NCBI GenBank assembly: GCA_030650605.1 | Contig: JAUSDP010000101.1 | Location: 1 to 36,347 of the forward strand | Length of the DNA: 36,347 nucleotides | Origin: a bacterium | GTDB taxonomy: Bacteria > Patescibacteriota > Minisyncoccia > Phycocordibacterales > Zambryskibacteraceae | Reading direction: 5' to 3' | Shown: one piece after another, positions 8,201 to 16,280 of the stretch | Layout: each line of letters starts with the position of its first letter | How positions within the stretch are numbered: the first letter of the stretch is position 1 | Made by a program: the position numbers and the translations under genes | The notes under the pieces: generated by a model | What the model saw: only the letters and a program-made list of their open reading frames with translations | The model's database searches: none | What the model was told of the DNA's origin: nothing

Positions 8201-10116
8201 ATTGCGTCAATAAATCGAATGTCTTTATTTTCAAACATGACATTTTCAGGGTGCAGGTCGCCATGTTGAAAACCCAATCCATGTAAGTGTGTAGTCGCTT
8301 TTATCAGTTTCTGACAATATGTAAGTGCATCTATCGCTGATACCTCGCCCCCAGTAATGCTGGAAAGAGAAATGCCATCAATCCATCGTTGCACAAGAAA
8401 TGCACCAGCATCCGAAAGTCCAAAGTCAACAATCTCAGGAAGCGAGCTACAGCGCTGACTTTTTATTAATCGCGATTTCTCCAAAAAATTTTGAAGTTCA
8501 TGCGTCTCTTCTGGTCGCTTTGGATCTGGTTTTTTTCCATACCAGACTTTTACTGATATTGCCATTCCGCCAATGTTAGATTTATATACGTGGCTATGAC
8601 CTTGTTTAATATTCTCTTGGATCGGGTAGACAACCATCGGAATAACATCAGTTCTAAATGCTTCAAATGACCTCATGTCTAGTATGAGAACCGGATGAGG
8701 TAAAAATTGAATCCCGTTAAATGAATTCAACATTTCTCGGGCGTTCGAAAAACGGTCAGAAGGAATTAACTCTAGCGACCTCGACAACCACACGTTCAAG
8801 TTTCCTTCATAAGGATCGGTCGTAGGTATATTCCAAACATACAAACCACTTTCTTGTTTTGGCGGCGTCAAATACAGAAGGTGATGGGCAACAATTCCAA
8901 GTAAATAAACATCCCTGCGGAATGGATCACTTGCCTCACCAGCACCAATCTCAGAGTCTTCTGGGAGAATGGCTTTACCGGCTCGGAGTCTGTCACGCAG
9001 CCCTCCAACGGTTCCAGATTCTGGAAAATACGCGGTAATGAATCCAGACAAAGAAACTTTTGTAGGTTGTTCCAGCCAAATACTATGATCACTTACATCT
9101 CTGTGAGCAACGCCGATATCATGTAAATCTGCAACGTGTGAGATTAATACTTTTACTAATGCCGTGCGTTCTTGTATAGACAATTCTGGGCCAAAACGAT
9201 TCACAAAATCGCTCAAGCGAACTTGCCTTGACGGAAGTCGATACAACTCGCAAAAATCTGCATCAATATCATCGCGAGTTGGGTGAGACAAAGGCTGCAA
9301 CACCACGTTATCTAACTCTTCATTCTGCTCGTGAATAAATCCCAGAACCTGATGCTCTCTTAGCGCAATTCGCGCTCTCTCATCCACTGTATCCGCTTGT
9401 CCAGCAAGCGCGGCAAAATCCCATCGTCGTAACAATGCCTCATGACGTTGATCATCTTTCTTTATAGACTTATATTCCTTATAGAGCCCATCTGGATGTG
9501 AAAAAGTAGTATCACCAATAATTTGGAAATTATTGAATGAGAATCCAGCTGGTTTAAAGTCTTTTCCACGAAAAAACTGTGTAAAAATCTGTATTTGCTG
9601 GTTTGGCTTTCCACCTTTGGTATCACCAAATATCTGACGATAAGTTGTCGGTTTCGCTATCCGCAAAAATTGATCCAACGATAAAATATAAGCCTTTTCA
9701 TCTGCTGAAATTTCGGAGTAATCAGCCGATCCACACATAACAATGCGATAGTCGATCCATACAGACTTGGCAGGTGATGGTAAACGAGCTTGTATTTTTG
9801 ATGATAAAATTTTCCACTTATCCGCCATGACAAGAACTGGAGACCTGCCCATGTCATTACCATCCTTTAACCAATGATCCTGCATAGGCTCTATTTTTCC
9901 TCGCCACTTTTTAAGTTCGATGATCAAAAGCCTGTCATGAGTTAACAGCACGAGATCAATTTCACGATCTCGGTACGTTGTATCCATCATCATAAATCCA
10001 GCATATCCCTGCCAAGACTGACTAAATTCAGTAGCGTTAAAAGTAAGGCGCATTTTTTCAATGGCCTCTTTCTCGGATGGATGGATGCCGTCGCTACTGA
10101 TGTAATCTATCTTCAT
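5236..10116 (-). CDS. NERD nuclease-like + pseudokinase + kinase + SF1 (Dna2/UvrD-like) helicase fusion
   Basis: A 1626-residue multidomain protein, probably cytosolic and anti-phage. Domains in order: NERD nuclease-related domain (about 1-130) with D54 in REIDLVL and E67/K69 in IIELKKW; a first kinase-like lobe (about 210-465) with AHRDVSDHS but serine in place of the metal-binding Asn and LSGF in place of DFG, so likely a pseudokinase; a second kinase (about 505-685) with ISVKVW, HGDLHPENV and RFIDAID, which keeps catalytic residues; a linker; then a superfamily-1B helicase (about 1045-1600) with GPPGTGKT (1069-1076), VDEAARA (1321-1327), GDHRQLPP (1346-1353), QYRM (1399-1402), SYQGKE (1537-1542) and RANVAISRA. 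A NERD domain plus a kinase recalls PglW of BREX type 2, but no other BREX gene is present. The gene overlaps the 529-residue gene by 4 bases. Confidence 0.88.
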   Translation of the reverse strand: MKIDYISSDGIHPSEKEAIEKMRLTFNATEFSQSWQGYAGFMMMDTTYRDREIDLVLLTHDRLLIIELKKWRGKIEPMQDHWLKDGNDMGRSPVLVMADKWKILSSKIQARLPSPAKSVWIDYRIVMCGSADYSEISADEKAYILSLDQFLRIAKPTTYRQIFGDTKGGKPNQQIQIFTQFFRGKDFKPAGFSFNNFQIIGDTTFSHPDGLYKEYKSIKKDDQRHEALLRRWDFAALAGQADTVDERARIALREHQVLGFIHEQNEELDNVVLQPLSHPTRDDIDADFCELYRLPSRQVRLSDFVNRFGPELSIQERTALVKVLISHVADLHDIGVAHRDVSDHSIWLEQPTKVSLSGFITAYFPESGTVGGLRDRLRAGKAILPEDSEIGAGEASDPFRRDVYLLGIVAHHLLYLTPPKQESGLYVWNIPTTDPYEGNLNVWLSRSLELIPSDRFSNAREMLNSFNGIQFLPHPVLILDMRSFEAFRTDVIPMVVYPIQENIKQGHSHVYKSNIGGMAISVKVWYGKKPDPKRPEETHELQNFLEKSRLIKSQRCSSLPEIVDFGLSDAGAFLVQRWIDGISLSSITGGEVSAIDALTYCQKLIKATTHLHGLGFQHGDLHPENVMFENKDIRFIDAIDILPGDGSAPHSPAYVPVNQESTPIDQRDCFAVAKMCSQILDRVVDWGVYDPIEIRREIHLCMNYELKVYALDRIEDAIVVVLTPPKNASINSIMVQVARFSSKSKLMPDNGAFHIGVYAEDTKGNRREPCIVISVSGVRKRLLINLKPDELEFVRLGIQELQHSQFVHAANKSVASFYSDIELTPAGADNVDGLIEALRDIQAIRDAISLVRMKILILEEEQEPDEPPFDPAVTRPAPATESIWKSILDAEEATLPEVEIVGVVDREFGRRGKIRIPYTNEGSALDYDSDAKVEALQEINGELVRVGEVDIRETTSAILVLDNPIIRIALGLGDKIKLRSQQDLSSFRRRYLAVNRILNRESVIPDLIDYFDPLRCPAPTELELPPTDEALDVYSRFDEDGKKTFSLNSQQRLAFQRLWSNGPVSLLQGPPGTGKTSFIASFIHYALSQGAKSILLASQSHEAVNNAAEKVIELCRHTELPLDVVRFGAEGMVSEQLRPYHSSSILRSYRDMFRSEMRERVGSLSRNLGLSNEFVDDWFDLDFYLGRMFREIDRLSIKQIDFDLTSKEYKALAAKLGQRTERFHRLASEKFEFSERMSPADVVQRLRDRIMKDHSVRSFDAVARLDKVIAMAQEWIDRLGVLRGNFEEFLAKTRSLVCGTCVGLGRSQFGVSSNRYDWVIVDEAARATPGELAVAVQSGRRVLLVGDHRQLPPLYTQPLVHKIVSDLAWDDRSVLIRSDFERAFESSYGHQVGATLRTQYRMSPPIGELVSKCFYPIPLEPGRGNSKSWFSELPERAKSIVTWVDTSDAGRESFEKKRDRIHIDNQFEAREILDLLRSICATTSFIRALVEDSTEDEKPIGVICMYADQKRLLLKLMSEQDWATGFRHLIKIDTVDSYQGKENRIIIVSATRNNPQFDQGFVSSPERANVAISRAMDRLIIVGAAKMWREKNRDSPMGTILAHIELNRDGLNFDIVNASGVVRRVA

Positions 10117-10279
10117 TTCTTTTCGTCTTTTGATGATGCAACAAGTTGAGATGTTCTTCTAGGCCGTTTAGTTTTTCGACCTCAGTATTTACCAAATTTC
10201 AGTGCGTTTCCATTTGTAGAGCGTGTTCAAGAACAAGTTCTACTTAAAATACTGACAAAATTCCTGTGAGATAAAACAG

Positions 10280-10504
10280 TTACCACTTTGTATCTAGTGC
10301 AATTGCTGTCGCTTTTACGTCAACATCTGAAGACGAATGCTGTATAAAAAACTCCTTCGCCTTCACAGGCTTAATAACGATCTCGCCATTATCGCGTAGC
10401 GTAATGTAGAGATAGTCACCAGAAGTGAGTCCTGTACGTTCAGCGATATATTGAGGAAGCCGAACGCCTAAACTGTTACCCCATTTTGATAGTTTGCTTG
10501 GCAT
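10280..10504 (-). CDS. AbrB/MazE-like antitoxin-type DNA-binding protein (no toxin next to it)
   Basis: A 74-residue protein with a swapped-hairpin AbrB fold signature: KLSKWGNSLGVRLPQYIAE, then GDYLYITLRDNGEIVIKPVK. This is typical of MazE/SpoVT/AbrB antitoxins, which bind their own promoter as dimers through the N-terminal part and block a MazF or PIN toxin through the tail. I chose the ATG at 10504 rather than an upstream in-frame start because AAAGGA lies ten bases before it and the MPSKLSKWGNS beginning is canonical. No MazF, PIN or other toxin-sized frame adjoins it: the gaps on both sides (163 and 149 bases) are empty. It may be an orphan antitoxin, a solitary regulator of the defence block, or the remnant of a pair. 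Confidence 0.85.
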   Translation of the reverse strand: MPSKLSKWGNSLGVRLPQYIAERTGLTSGDYLYITLRDNGEIVIKPVKAKEFFIQHSSSDVDVKATAIALDTKW

Positions 10505-10653
10505 GATAGATAGATCCTTTCGGTTATATACAATGGCTATCAAATTGCAATAGGGCTTGAATATTGGCGCTACCTATTCATTTTCCGTCGATTTATCACC
10601 CAATTCAAATATCATCATTTTTTCGACATCACTGAATCAAAGTAATGGAGACC

Positions 10654-13416
10654 TCATAGCCCAAAACGATCACAAAGCGCCTTCAAGGTTATATTTGAAA
10701 GAACTGCATCGTGAGGAATAAGGATATATCGCCACGGCTTACCGCCGTGTATCTGTGAATACTCACTAGCGTTCTTGCACCAGGTAACGGCAGCATCTGC
10801 TTTTGCCTTTACGTCTGCAACGTTCATATCCTTGGCGGCCTTAGTCTCAATAATGAAATTATGGTCTGCCGTTGCTGCAACAAAGTCAGGTAAATATTCA
10901 GGTTGATTTGCACCAGATCGGTAGTAGATAGTGAATTGCCCCGCTACTGGCCGAAACCAAAGACGAGCATCACGCTCTAAGATCGTTGCCAAGACGCGCT
11001 CGGTATCTGAATGAAATTTCTGCACTGGGTATGCGCACTTGGCGAAGCCACCGTACACATATTGAGCAATCTTACTTTTCTCCAGTGGTGCTTGATGCAA
11101 TGGTAGTAGCGCGCCTTCGGCAGTAAATGCGCAGGGCTTCAGAGGGGTAAATCCTTGGCTGACCACGACCGCAGATTCAGACATATCCTCAAAATAATGT
11201 TGCGCCATTTGAAGGTGAATATTCTCTGAGATATTTTTCCCATAATTACTCAGAATATTGTGCAGTTCATCATCCGTCTTCAAATAGCTTTTGAAGTGAT
11301 CAACAGCTTGCCCAGATAATTCATAGATGAGGTCGGCATGTTCGTCATAGGAGACATCATCGTAATTGATCAATTCTCGCACTAGATAATCTTCCAGTCT
11401 TTCTTCCAGCACAGTCGAAGATTCGCCGTAGAAAATCTGCTTGCCAGTTTTCAAACCTTGGCCGACTAAGGCCATATCTTGCGGCTGAAAATTCATCTTA
11501 GCTACATCAAGCTGAAACCCCTTATAACCACTCTTCACAGGGCCTTTTGGCACCACTGTGATGCGGGGAATATCTATCGTGTGTGCTAGGAATACATCGA
11601 CCGTCCGTTTGACTATCTCGCTGATTGGTGAGGGTTCTGATCCTGCCTCGACGTTGATAAAGTCGACCTGTTTTGGCAACAGTCGCTCTTGTACGCGCTG
11701 GGCAATTTGTTGCTGTATCAATGGTTGATTTAATGCGGCACTGTTTGGCACTAGAGACAAACCATCGTTTTTCTCACGACTAATCTCAGCAATCACATCT
11801 ACCGTATATTGGGCAATCTTTTGCTCTGCTGCTGTACGCATCGCCACAATAGGCGCGGATTCACCATATTGACTTGTGCTTGGTTGCCCGTTGCTTGAGC
11901 CACCCGACACTTGTGGCGTACCAGCCGTGTAGGTTCCAAGTATCACATTCGCCATAGGCTGCACCGCAATACTCGTCAACGTGCTGCTGCCCGTGGGGTC
12001 GCTTGATAGCTCTAGTCTTTGCATGCGAATAGGTGAATCACCCCGCCCAGCTTCGTCGATGACTTCTTGAAATTTATCGTGGGCGATGATGTTTAAACGA
12101 TCAACCACATCAACGCCAGTCTTACGACCATAAGGCAACCGTAAGCCGCGCCCGATAGATTGTTCAATCAAGGTACGCGCATTGGCTGCACGTAACGGAA
12201 CTATCGTATAGAGGTTAGTGACATCCCAGCCTTCTTTGAGCATGTTGACGTGGATAACGATTTCAGTTGGTTCGTCATAGCTTTCTACCGCTAGCAAACT
12301 TCTGATCATTTCCTCTTCTTCAGCACCAGAACGGCTGCTATCAACTTGAATGACCTTGCCTTTATAGCGTCCGCTAAAAAAACTATCCGATTCAATATTG
12401 GCCTTTAATGCGCCAGCATGCGTGGTATCGCGGGCGATTACCAAGATAAAAGGCTTGACCAATTTTTCGCCCGTTTGCTGCGCATACGTCAGCAAGTGGA
12501 CTTTAGTCTCCTCATGTACACGCACGCCATCTTGTAGCTTGATAATTTCCAATGCAGCAGCGCTGTGCGCCGCAGGGTCAAAGTTCTGTTGCGTGACCAC
12601 AGCAGGTTCTTTGACAAAGCCATCCTCGATTGCTCGCGCCAGTGGGTAGTCCATCACCACATTCTTAAATGGCACAGGCGCTTTAGCACCTTCAGTGAAT
12701 GGTGTCGCAGTTAGTTCAAGGCCAAGCAAAGGACGTAATTCATTCAACGCACGGATACCAGCGCCAGCACGGTAACGATGCGACTCATCCATAATCAGTA
12801 CCAAATCATCTAAACTTGCCAGGTATTCAAAGTAACTCTGTCCCAAATATTCAGTTAAGCGTTTGATCTTTGGCGATTTTCCACCGCGTACCTCTGAGTT
12901 AATTTTGGAGATGTTAAAAATATTAATTTCAATCGGAGAATCGGTAGCCTGTGCAACCAAATCGCGGTAATTGTCGTAAGTATCACCCGTGATCACCTGT
13001 GGCAAGTTCGATGCAAACTCAGCTATGCCCTTGAACACATACTTAGGTGAATTCGGCGAAAAATCTCGTATCAATTTGTCGTAAATCGTCAAGTTAGGTG
13101 CAAGTACAAAGAAATGTTTGAAGCCATAAGCTGCATGCAAATAACTAATGAATGCCCCCATTAGCCGAGTCTTACCAACACCTGTTGCCAATGCAAAGCA
13201 CAATGACGGGAACTCACGTTCAAAATCAGTCAATGTTGGAAACTGCCCTTGCAGCGACTCCTGCATGGATTTCAATTCTTCAGGTGAACGTGCTTTTGCA
13301 TCCCTTAAGGCAGGTATTTCACTCACAGCCCAATGCAAACGACGCAAACTTTCTGCTTGTGGTTCGCGCAAAGAAAGGCGGCCAGTAACCGACCGGACAA
13401 CTTGATCAAGACTCAT
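10654..13416 (-). CDS. res: Type III restriction enzyme, Res subunit (SF2 helicase-nuclease)
   Basis: A 920-residue restriction subunit. It has an SF2 translocase with Walker A ATGVGKT (77-83), DESH (210-213), TATPF (236-240) and a motif VI-like QSIGRGLRLPYG near 415-427. It ends in a PD-(D/E)xK nuclease at about 841-859: YLPDFVAAT with D844 and IIETK with E857 and K859. Res acts only in complex with the Mod methyltransferase, using ATP to track along DNA and cutting when two unmodified sites are engaged. The matching mod gene lies upstream in the same direction, but a rhuM gene and a 111-base gap with a strong hairpin intervene. Length and motifs are complete, so it is probably active. The start has only a weak ribosome binding site, which hints that its expression is kept low or controlled separately. 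Confidence 0.93.
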   Translation of the reverse strand: MSLDQVVRSVTGRLSLREPQAESLRRLHWAVSEIPALRDAKARSPEELKSMQESLQGQFPTLTDFEREFPSLCFALATGVGKTRLMGAFISYLHAAYGFKHFFVLAPNLTIYDKLIRDFSPNSPKYVFKGIAEFASNLPQVITGDTYDNYRDLVAQATDSPIEINIFNISKINSEVRGGKSPKIKRLTEYLGQSYFEYLASLDDLVLIMDESHRYRAGAGIRALNELRPLLGLELTATPFTEGAKAPVPFKNVVMDYPLARAIEDGFVKEPAVVTQQNFDPAAHSAAALEIIKLQDGVRVHEETKVHLLTYAQQTGEKLVKPFILVIARDTTHAGALKANIESDSFFSGRYKGKVIQVDSSRSGAEEEEMIRSLLAVESYDEPTEIVIHVNMLKEGWDVTNLYTIVPLRAANARTLIEQSIGRGLRLPYGRKTGVDVVDRLNIIAHDKFQEVIDEAGRGDSPIRMQRLELSSDPTGSSTLTSIAVQPMANVILGTYTAGTPQVSGGSSNGQPSTSQYGESAPIVAMRTAAEQKIAQYTVDVIAEISREKNDGLSLVPNSAALNQPLIQQQIAQRVQERLLPKQVDFINVEAGSEPSPISEIVKRTVDVFLAHTIDIPRITVVPKGPVKSGYKGFQLDVAKMNFQPQDMALVGQGLKTGKQIFYGESSTVLEERLEDYLVRELINYDDVSYDEHADLIYELSGQAVDHFKSYLKTDDELHNILSNYGKNISENIHLQMAQHYFEDMSESAVVVSQGFTPLKPCAFTAEGALLPLHQAPLEKSKIAQYVYGGFAKCAYPVQKFHSDTERVLATILERDARLWFRPVAGQFTIYYRSGANQPEYLPDFVAATADHNFIIETKAAKDMNVADVKAKADAAVTWCKNASEYSQIHGGKPWRYILIPHDAVLSNITLKALCDRFGL

Positions 13417-13453
13417 CGTTTTTGTTCCTAGTTTTTTGCATGCTAGTTATTAG

Positions 13454-13482
13454 TAATTCGTCAGACAGTATCTGACGAATTA
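13454..13482. promoter_or_regulatory. Perfect 12-bp inverted repeat between rhuM and res
   Basis: Arms TAATTCGTCAGA (13454-13465) and TCTGACGAATTA (13471-13482) are perfectly complementary around the 5-base loop CAGTA. It lies 38 bases upstream of the res start in the otherwise geneless 111-base gap after rhuM. On the minus strand no T-run follows, so it is not a canonical terminator. It could be an operator for an internal res promoter, or an intercistronic RNA hairpin that lowers or protects the res message. Confidence 0.6.
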
Positions 13483-13527
13483 AGGCATCAACTCCGCCTA
13501 CATCGTCACAAACAAGATTCACCCTAT

Positions 13528-14610
13528 TCATTGGCTGTCTTCTTTCTTTGTTTTCTTCTTATCCGTTGCCAGCTTGTTTGGCGTGCGATTTTTCGCCAAC
13601 ACCTTCACAGGTATTTGGATAGCCGCATCAAAATCACGCTCGACTAGATTTGGCGTGGCAAGCTGACGGGTACGGTACTGCTCAAATTCGGCCTCCGCCT
13701 TAGTCTGTGCGAGTTCGGCTGCAACCTTGCCAGCATGGGTCAAAACCTCACGCTCAGTCATCCGCAAGAAGTCATTTAGCCTCGTCATCCAATCCGCCAT
13801 CGTCATCACCTTGCGTGCCTGTGCTTGCAATTCGGCTATTTCGATGTAGGCATTGACGATACGGTTCAGTGTTCCAAGCTCTTCTTCATTCAAATAATTT
13901 TTCGCAACACTCACATCTGCTTTGCGAATTGCCCCGCCTTTATATGCACTCGCCCATGTCGTTAACCCCATATTGGGAGAATCAGCATCGGCACGCAGCG
14001 AAATTAATTCGGCAGCAGTATGGCCGTGCGCAGCCCAATGCATTTTATTTTGCACGGTTGCAAAGAATCGCTGGGCTGAATCTGTGGAAGCATCGTAATC
14101 AATGCTGGTTGCATAAATATCGAGTACTTTTTTCCAGAAGAGTTTTTCAGAAGTGCGAATATCGCGAATGCGCGCCAACAACTCTTCAAAGTAAGCGTCA
14201 TCCTTGCCGCTCTTAAAACGTTCATCATCTAACACAAAGCCTTTAACTAGGTAAGACTTCAGCGTGTCTGTAGCCCATCGCCGGAATTGCGCGCCTCGGT
14301 GAGAACGCACTCGATAGCCAATCGCCAACACCATGTCAAGATTATAATGTTTTAGGCTACGGTTTACTTGCCTGCCGCTCTCGTGGCGAACTTGTAAGTA
14401 CGGCTTACAAGTTGCCTCTTCTAACAATTCACCATCAGCGTAGATAGCGCGGATGTGCTGCGTCATATTCTGCGGCGTACTTTGGTAAAGATCAGACAAT
14501 TGTTGCTGTGTCAGCCACAAGCCATTATCTGAAAATCGCACCTGAATACGTGTTGTGGCATCTTCCGTCTGGTACAGCAGAAATTCTCCGATTGTTTGCG
14601 GATCACTCAT
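13528..14610 (-). CDS. rhuM: RhuM-family protein
   Basis: A 360-residue member of the RhuM (virulence RhuM) family. The N-terminal section has GLWLTQQQLSDLYQSTPQNM and HYNLDMVLAIGYRVRSHRG, then QFRRWATDTLKSYLVKGF, which is the family core. RhuM was named from a Salmonella pathogenicity island gene; its biochemical activity is not established. Family members are frequently embedded in restriction-modification loci and near Fic/Doc-type genes, as here. The ATG overlaps the mod stop by 4 bases, so it is translationally coupled to mod. It is followed by 111 bases without a gene before res. The C-terminal tail is lysine-rich (KKKTKKED). It may be an accessory factor of the type III enzyme or an independent cargo gene; the context cannot decide. 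Confidence 0.88.
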   Translation of the reverse strand: MSDPQTIGEFLLYQTEDATTRIQVRFSDNGLWLTQQQLSDLYQSTPQNMTQHIRAIYADGELLEEATCKPYLQVRHESGRQVNRSLKHYNLDMVLAIGYRVRSHRGAQFRRWATDTLKSYLVKGFVLDDERFKSGKDDAYFEELLARIRDIRTSEKLFWKKVLDIYATSIDYDASTDSAQRFFATVQNKMHWAAHGHTAAELISLRADADSPNMGLTTWASAYKGGAIRKADVSVAKNYLNEEELGTLNRIVNAYIEIAELQAQARKVMTMADWMTRLNDFLRMTEREVLTHAGKVAAELAQTKAEAEFEQYRTRQLATPNLVERDFDAAIQIPVKVLAKNRTPNKLATDKKKTKKEDSQ

Positions 14611-16280
14611 GCATCACCCCCGTCAAATAAGCCACCTTGTCCAACAGCATCTACAGACTTCTTACGTGCTGATTTTGGTGCGGCAACTTCTACAGGCATC
14701 TCTGGTGCTTGCGGTAAATTTTCTACATTCAAGCTGTAATCGTCATGGCTCCACTCGCAACGTTGCAAGACCATTTTTGGAATCTTCTTGACCGTCAAAT
14801 TCGGATAACGGTTGGCATCGCCACGGAAGGCAGAACAGCAAACTAACAAACTGCGTTGCTCGCCCACTTCATCACTCAATGCCTGCAATTGCTCAGGTGT
14901 CAGGCTTTGCGTGGTCACATAAATAAAGTCGGTTTCAGTACTGGTGCCGTGCTGCCAATAATGCGCATCGCTTGGGAGATAGGTGAATCCTTCCAGCTTA
15001 CAGATAGCCGCCGCCAGCATCTCGGCGTTGTATTCCTTGTTGATGACCCATTGACCCCAGCGATCTTGCTGCAACAGGCTAGGAGCCAGTTTATAGTAGC
15101 GAAAACCACCACCGCCCTGCCAATCAACAGTTTGACTGACGCCGCCTTGATCTTCGCCATTGATGACTTTTTGCAGACGCGGAATAATATGCGTATGGCA
15201 GTGTTCACCTAATTCGATCATGATCCAGCGGCGTCCCATTTTGTGGGCGACTGCACCAGTGGTGCCTGAACCGGCGAAGGAGTCAAGAATCAAGTCGCCA
15301 GGATTGGAGGCGATGTGAATGATACGATGTAACAGGCGCTCTGGCTTTGGCGTATCAAACACATTATTTTTACCGAACAACACATGCATTTCTTTTTTCG
15401 CTTCATCGGTGTGACCTGCTTCTTCGTGTGGCCACCATGTATTTGGAACTATGGCGGCTGCATCTTTCAAATACGATTTAAATGACGGGGCACCATCGCC
15501 AGATTTACCAAAGTACGCAAGGCCAGCTGTGGCTATTTCCAACCATTGATCTTCCGTTCTTGACCAACATCGCCCTTCGGGAGGCATACGAATTTTTCCC
15601 GTTGGTGTTGTAATTGGATAGGTGAGGTTCGGTCTCAAATTCGGAGCATCCCAAGGGATCGCGCGCCACGGGCCATTCGCATCATTGTCTGTATTTTTGT
15701 ATTGTCCCGCTTGTTCATCAGTACGCGATAAGCGGTTTCTAATTTTTTTCCACTTTTCGGGACTCGATGCATATACCAGAATTGAGTTGTGCGACAACGA
15801 AAGACTGGCATCGTTTGAGCGAGAGTATCGATTTTGCCAAACTACATTTGCTACAAAACTGCCTCGCCCAAAAACCTCATCACACAACACTTTTAAGTAA
15901 TGACATTCATTGTCATCAATAGTTATCCAGAGTGAACCATCTTCAGAGAGCAGACGTCGAATAATTTCCAGACGATCCCGTATTAGAGACAGCCAAATTG
16001 AATGTTCAACACCATCGTCATAATGCGTAAATGCGCTGCCCGTATTGTATGGAGGATCGATAAATACGCACTTCACTTTACCTGTAAATTCCTGCTCCAA
16101 AGCCTTCAACGCCAGCAGATTATCGCCAAAGATAAGCTGATTATCGAAGATGTCGTCCTCCGACACACGATGCTTGGCGTGATGACTCTTTTCTGGATCA
16201 CCCAGCAATATACGTGGCTCCAGCTTCGGACGTACATCTTTGCCTATCCAAGTCAGTTCTAGTTTTTGCTTTTTGCTCAT
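14607..16280 (-). CDS. mod: Type III DNA adenine methyltransferase, Mod subunit
   Basis: A 557-residue N6-adenine methyltransferase. The catalytic DPPY motif (FIDPPYNTG, D75-Y78) comes first and the AdoMet-binding motif (DSFAGSGTTG, 333-342) later, the beta-class order seen in type III Mod proteins. The region between them (about 150-300) should hold target recognition. Mod recognises an asymmetric site and methylates one strand; with Res it forms the restriction complex. The C-terminus (about 365-557) is a variable extension. The ATG overlaps the kwaB stop by 4 bases and its stop overlaps the rhuM start by 4 bases, so it sits in the middle of a coupled kwaA-kwaB-mod-rhuM message. I see no simple-sequence tract of the kind that causes phase variation in other mod genes. 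Confidence 0.93.
   Translation of the reverse strand: MSKKQKLELTWIGKDVRPKLEPRILLGDPEKSHHAKHRVSEDDIFDNQLIFGDNLLALKALEQEFTGKVKCVFIDPPYNTGSAFTHYDDGVEHSIWLSLIRDRLEIIRRLLSEDGSLWITIDDNECHYLKVLCDEVFGRGSFVANVVWQNRYSRSNDASLSLSHNSILVYASSPEKWKKIRNRLSRTDEQAGQYKNTDNDANGPWRAIPWDAPNLRPNLTYPITTPTGKIRMPPEGRCWSRTEDQWLEIATAGLAYFGKSGDGAPSFKSYLKDAAAIVPNTWWPHEEAGHTDEAKKEMHVLFGKNNVFDTPKPERLLHRIIHIASNPGDLILDSFAGSGTTGAVAHKMGRRWIMIELGEHCHTHIIPRLQKVINGEDQGGVSQTVDWQGGGGFRYYKLAPSLLQQDRWGQWVINKEYNAEMLAAAICKLEGFTYLPSDAHYWQHGTSTETDFIYVTTQSLTPEQLQALSDEVGEQRSLLVCCSAFRGDANRYPNLTVKKIPKMVLQRCEWSHDDYSLNVENLPQAPEMPVEVAAPKSARKKSVDAVGQGGLFDGGDA

Noticed and set aside
5236-10116. BREX type 2 (PglW) assignment
   Set aside because: NERD plus kinase resembles PglW, but the protein also carries an SF1 helicase and there is no PglX, PglZ or BrxC-like gene in the window.
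10523-10550. Promoter-like TTGCAA and TATAAC, 16 bases apart, before the MazE-like gene
   Set aside because: The expected transcription start would fall inside the ribosome binding site, so the spacing does not fit a normal leader.
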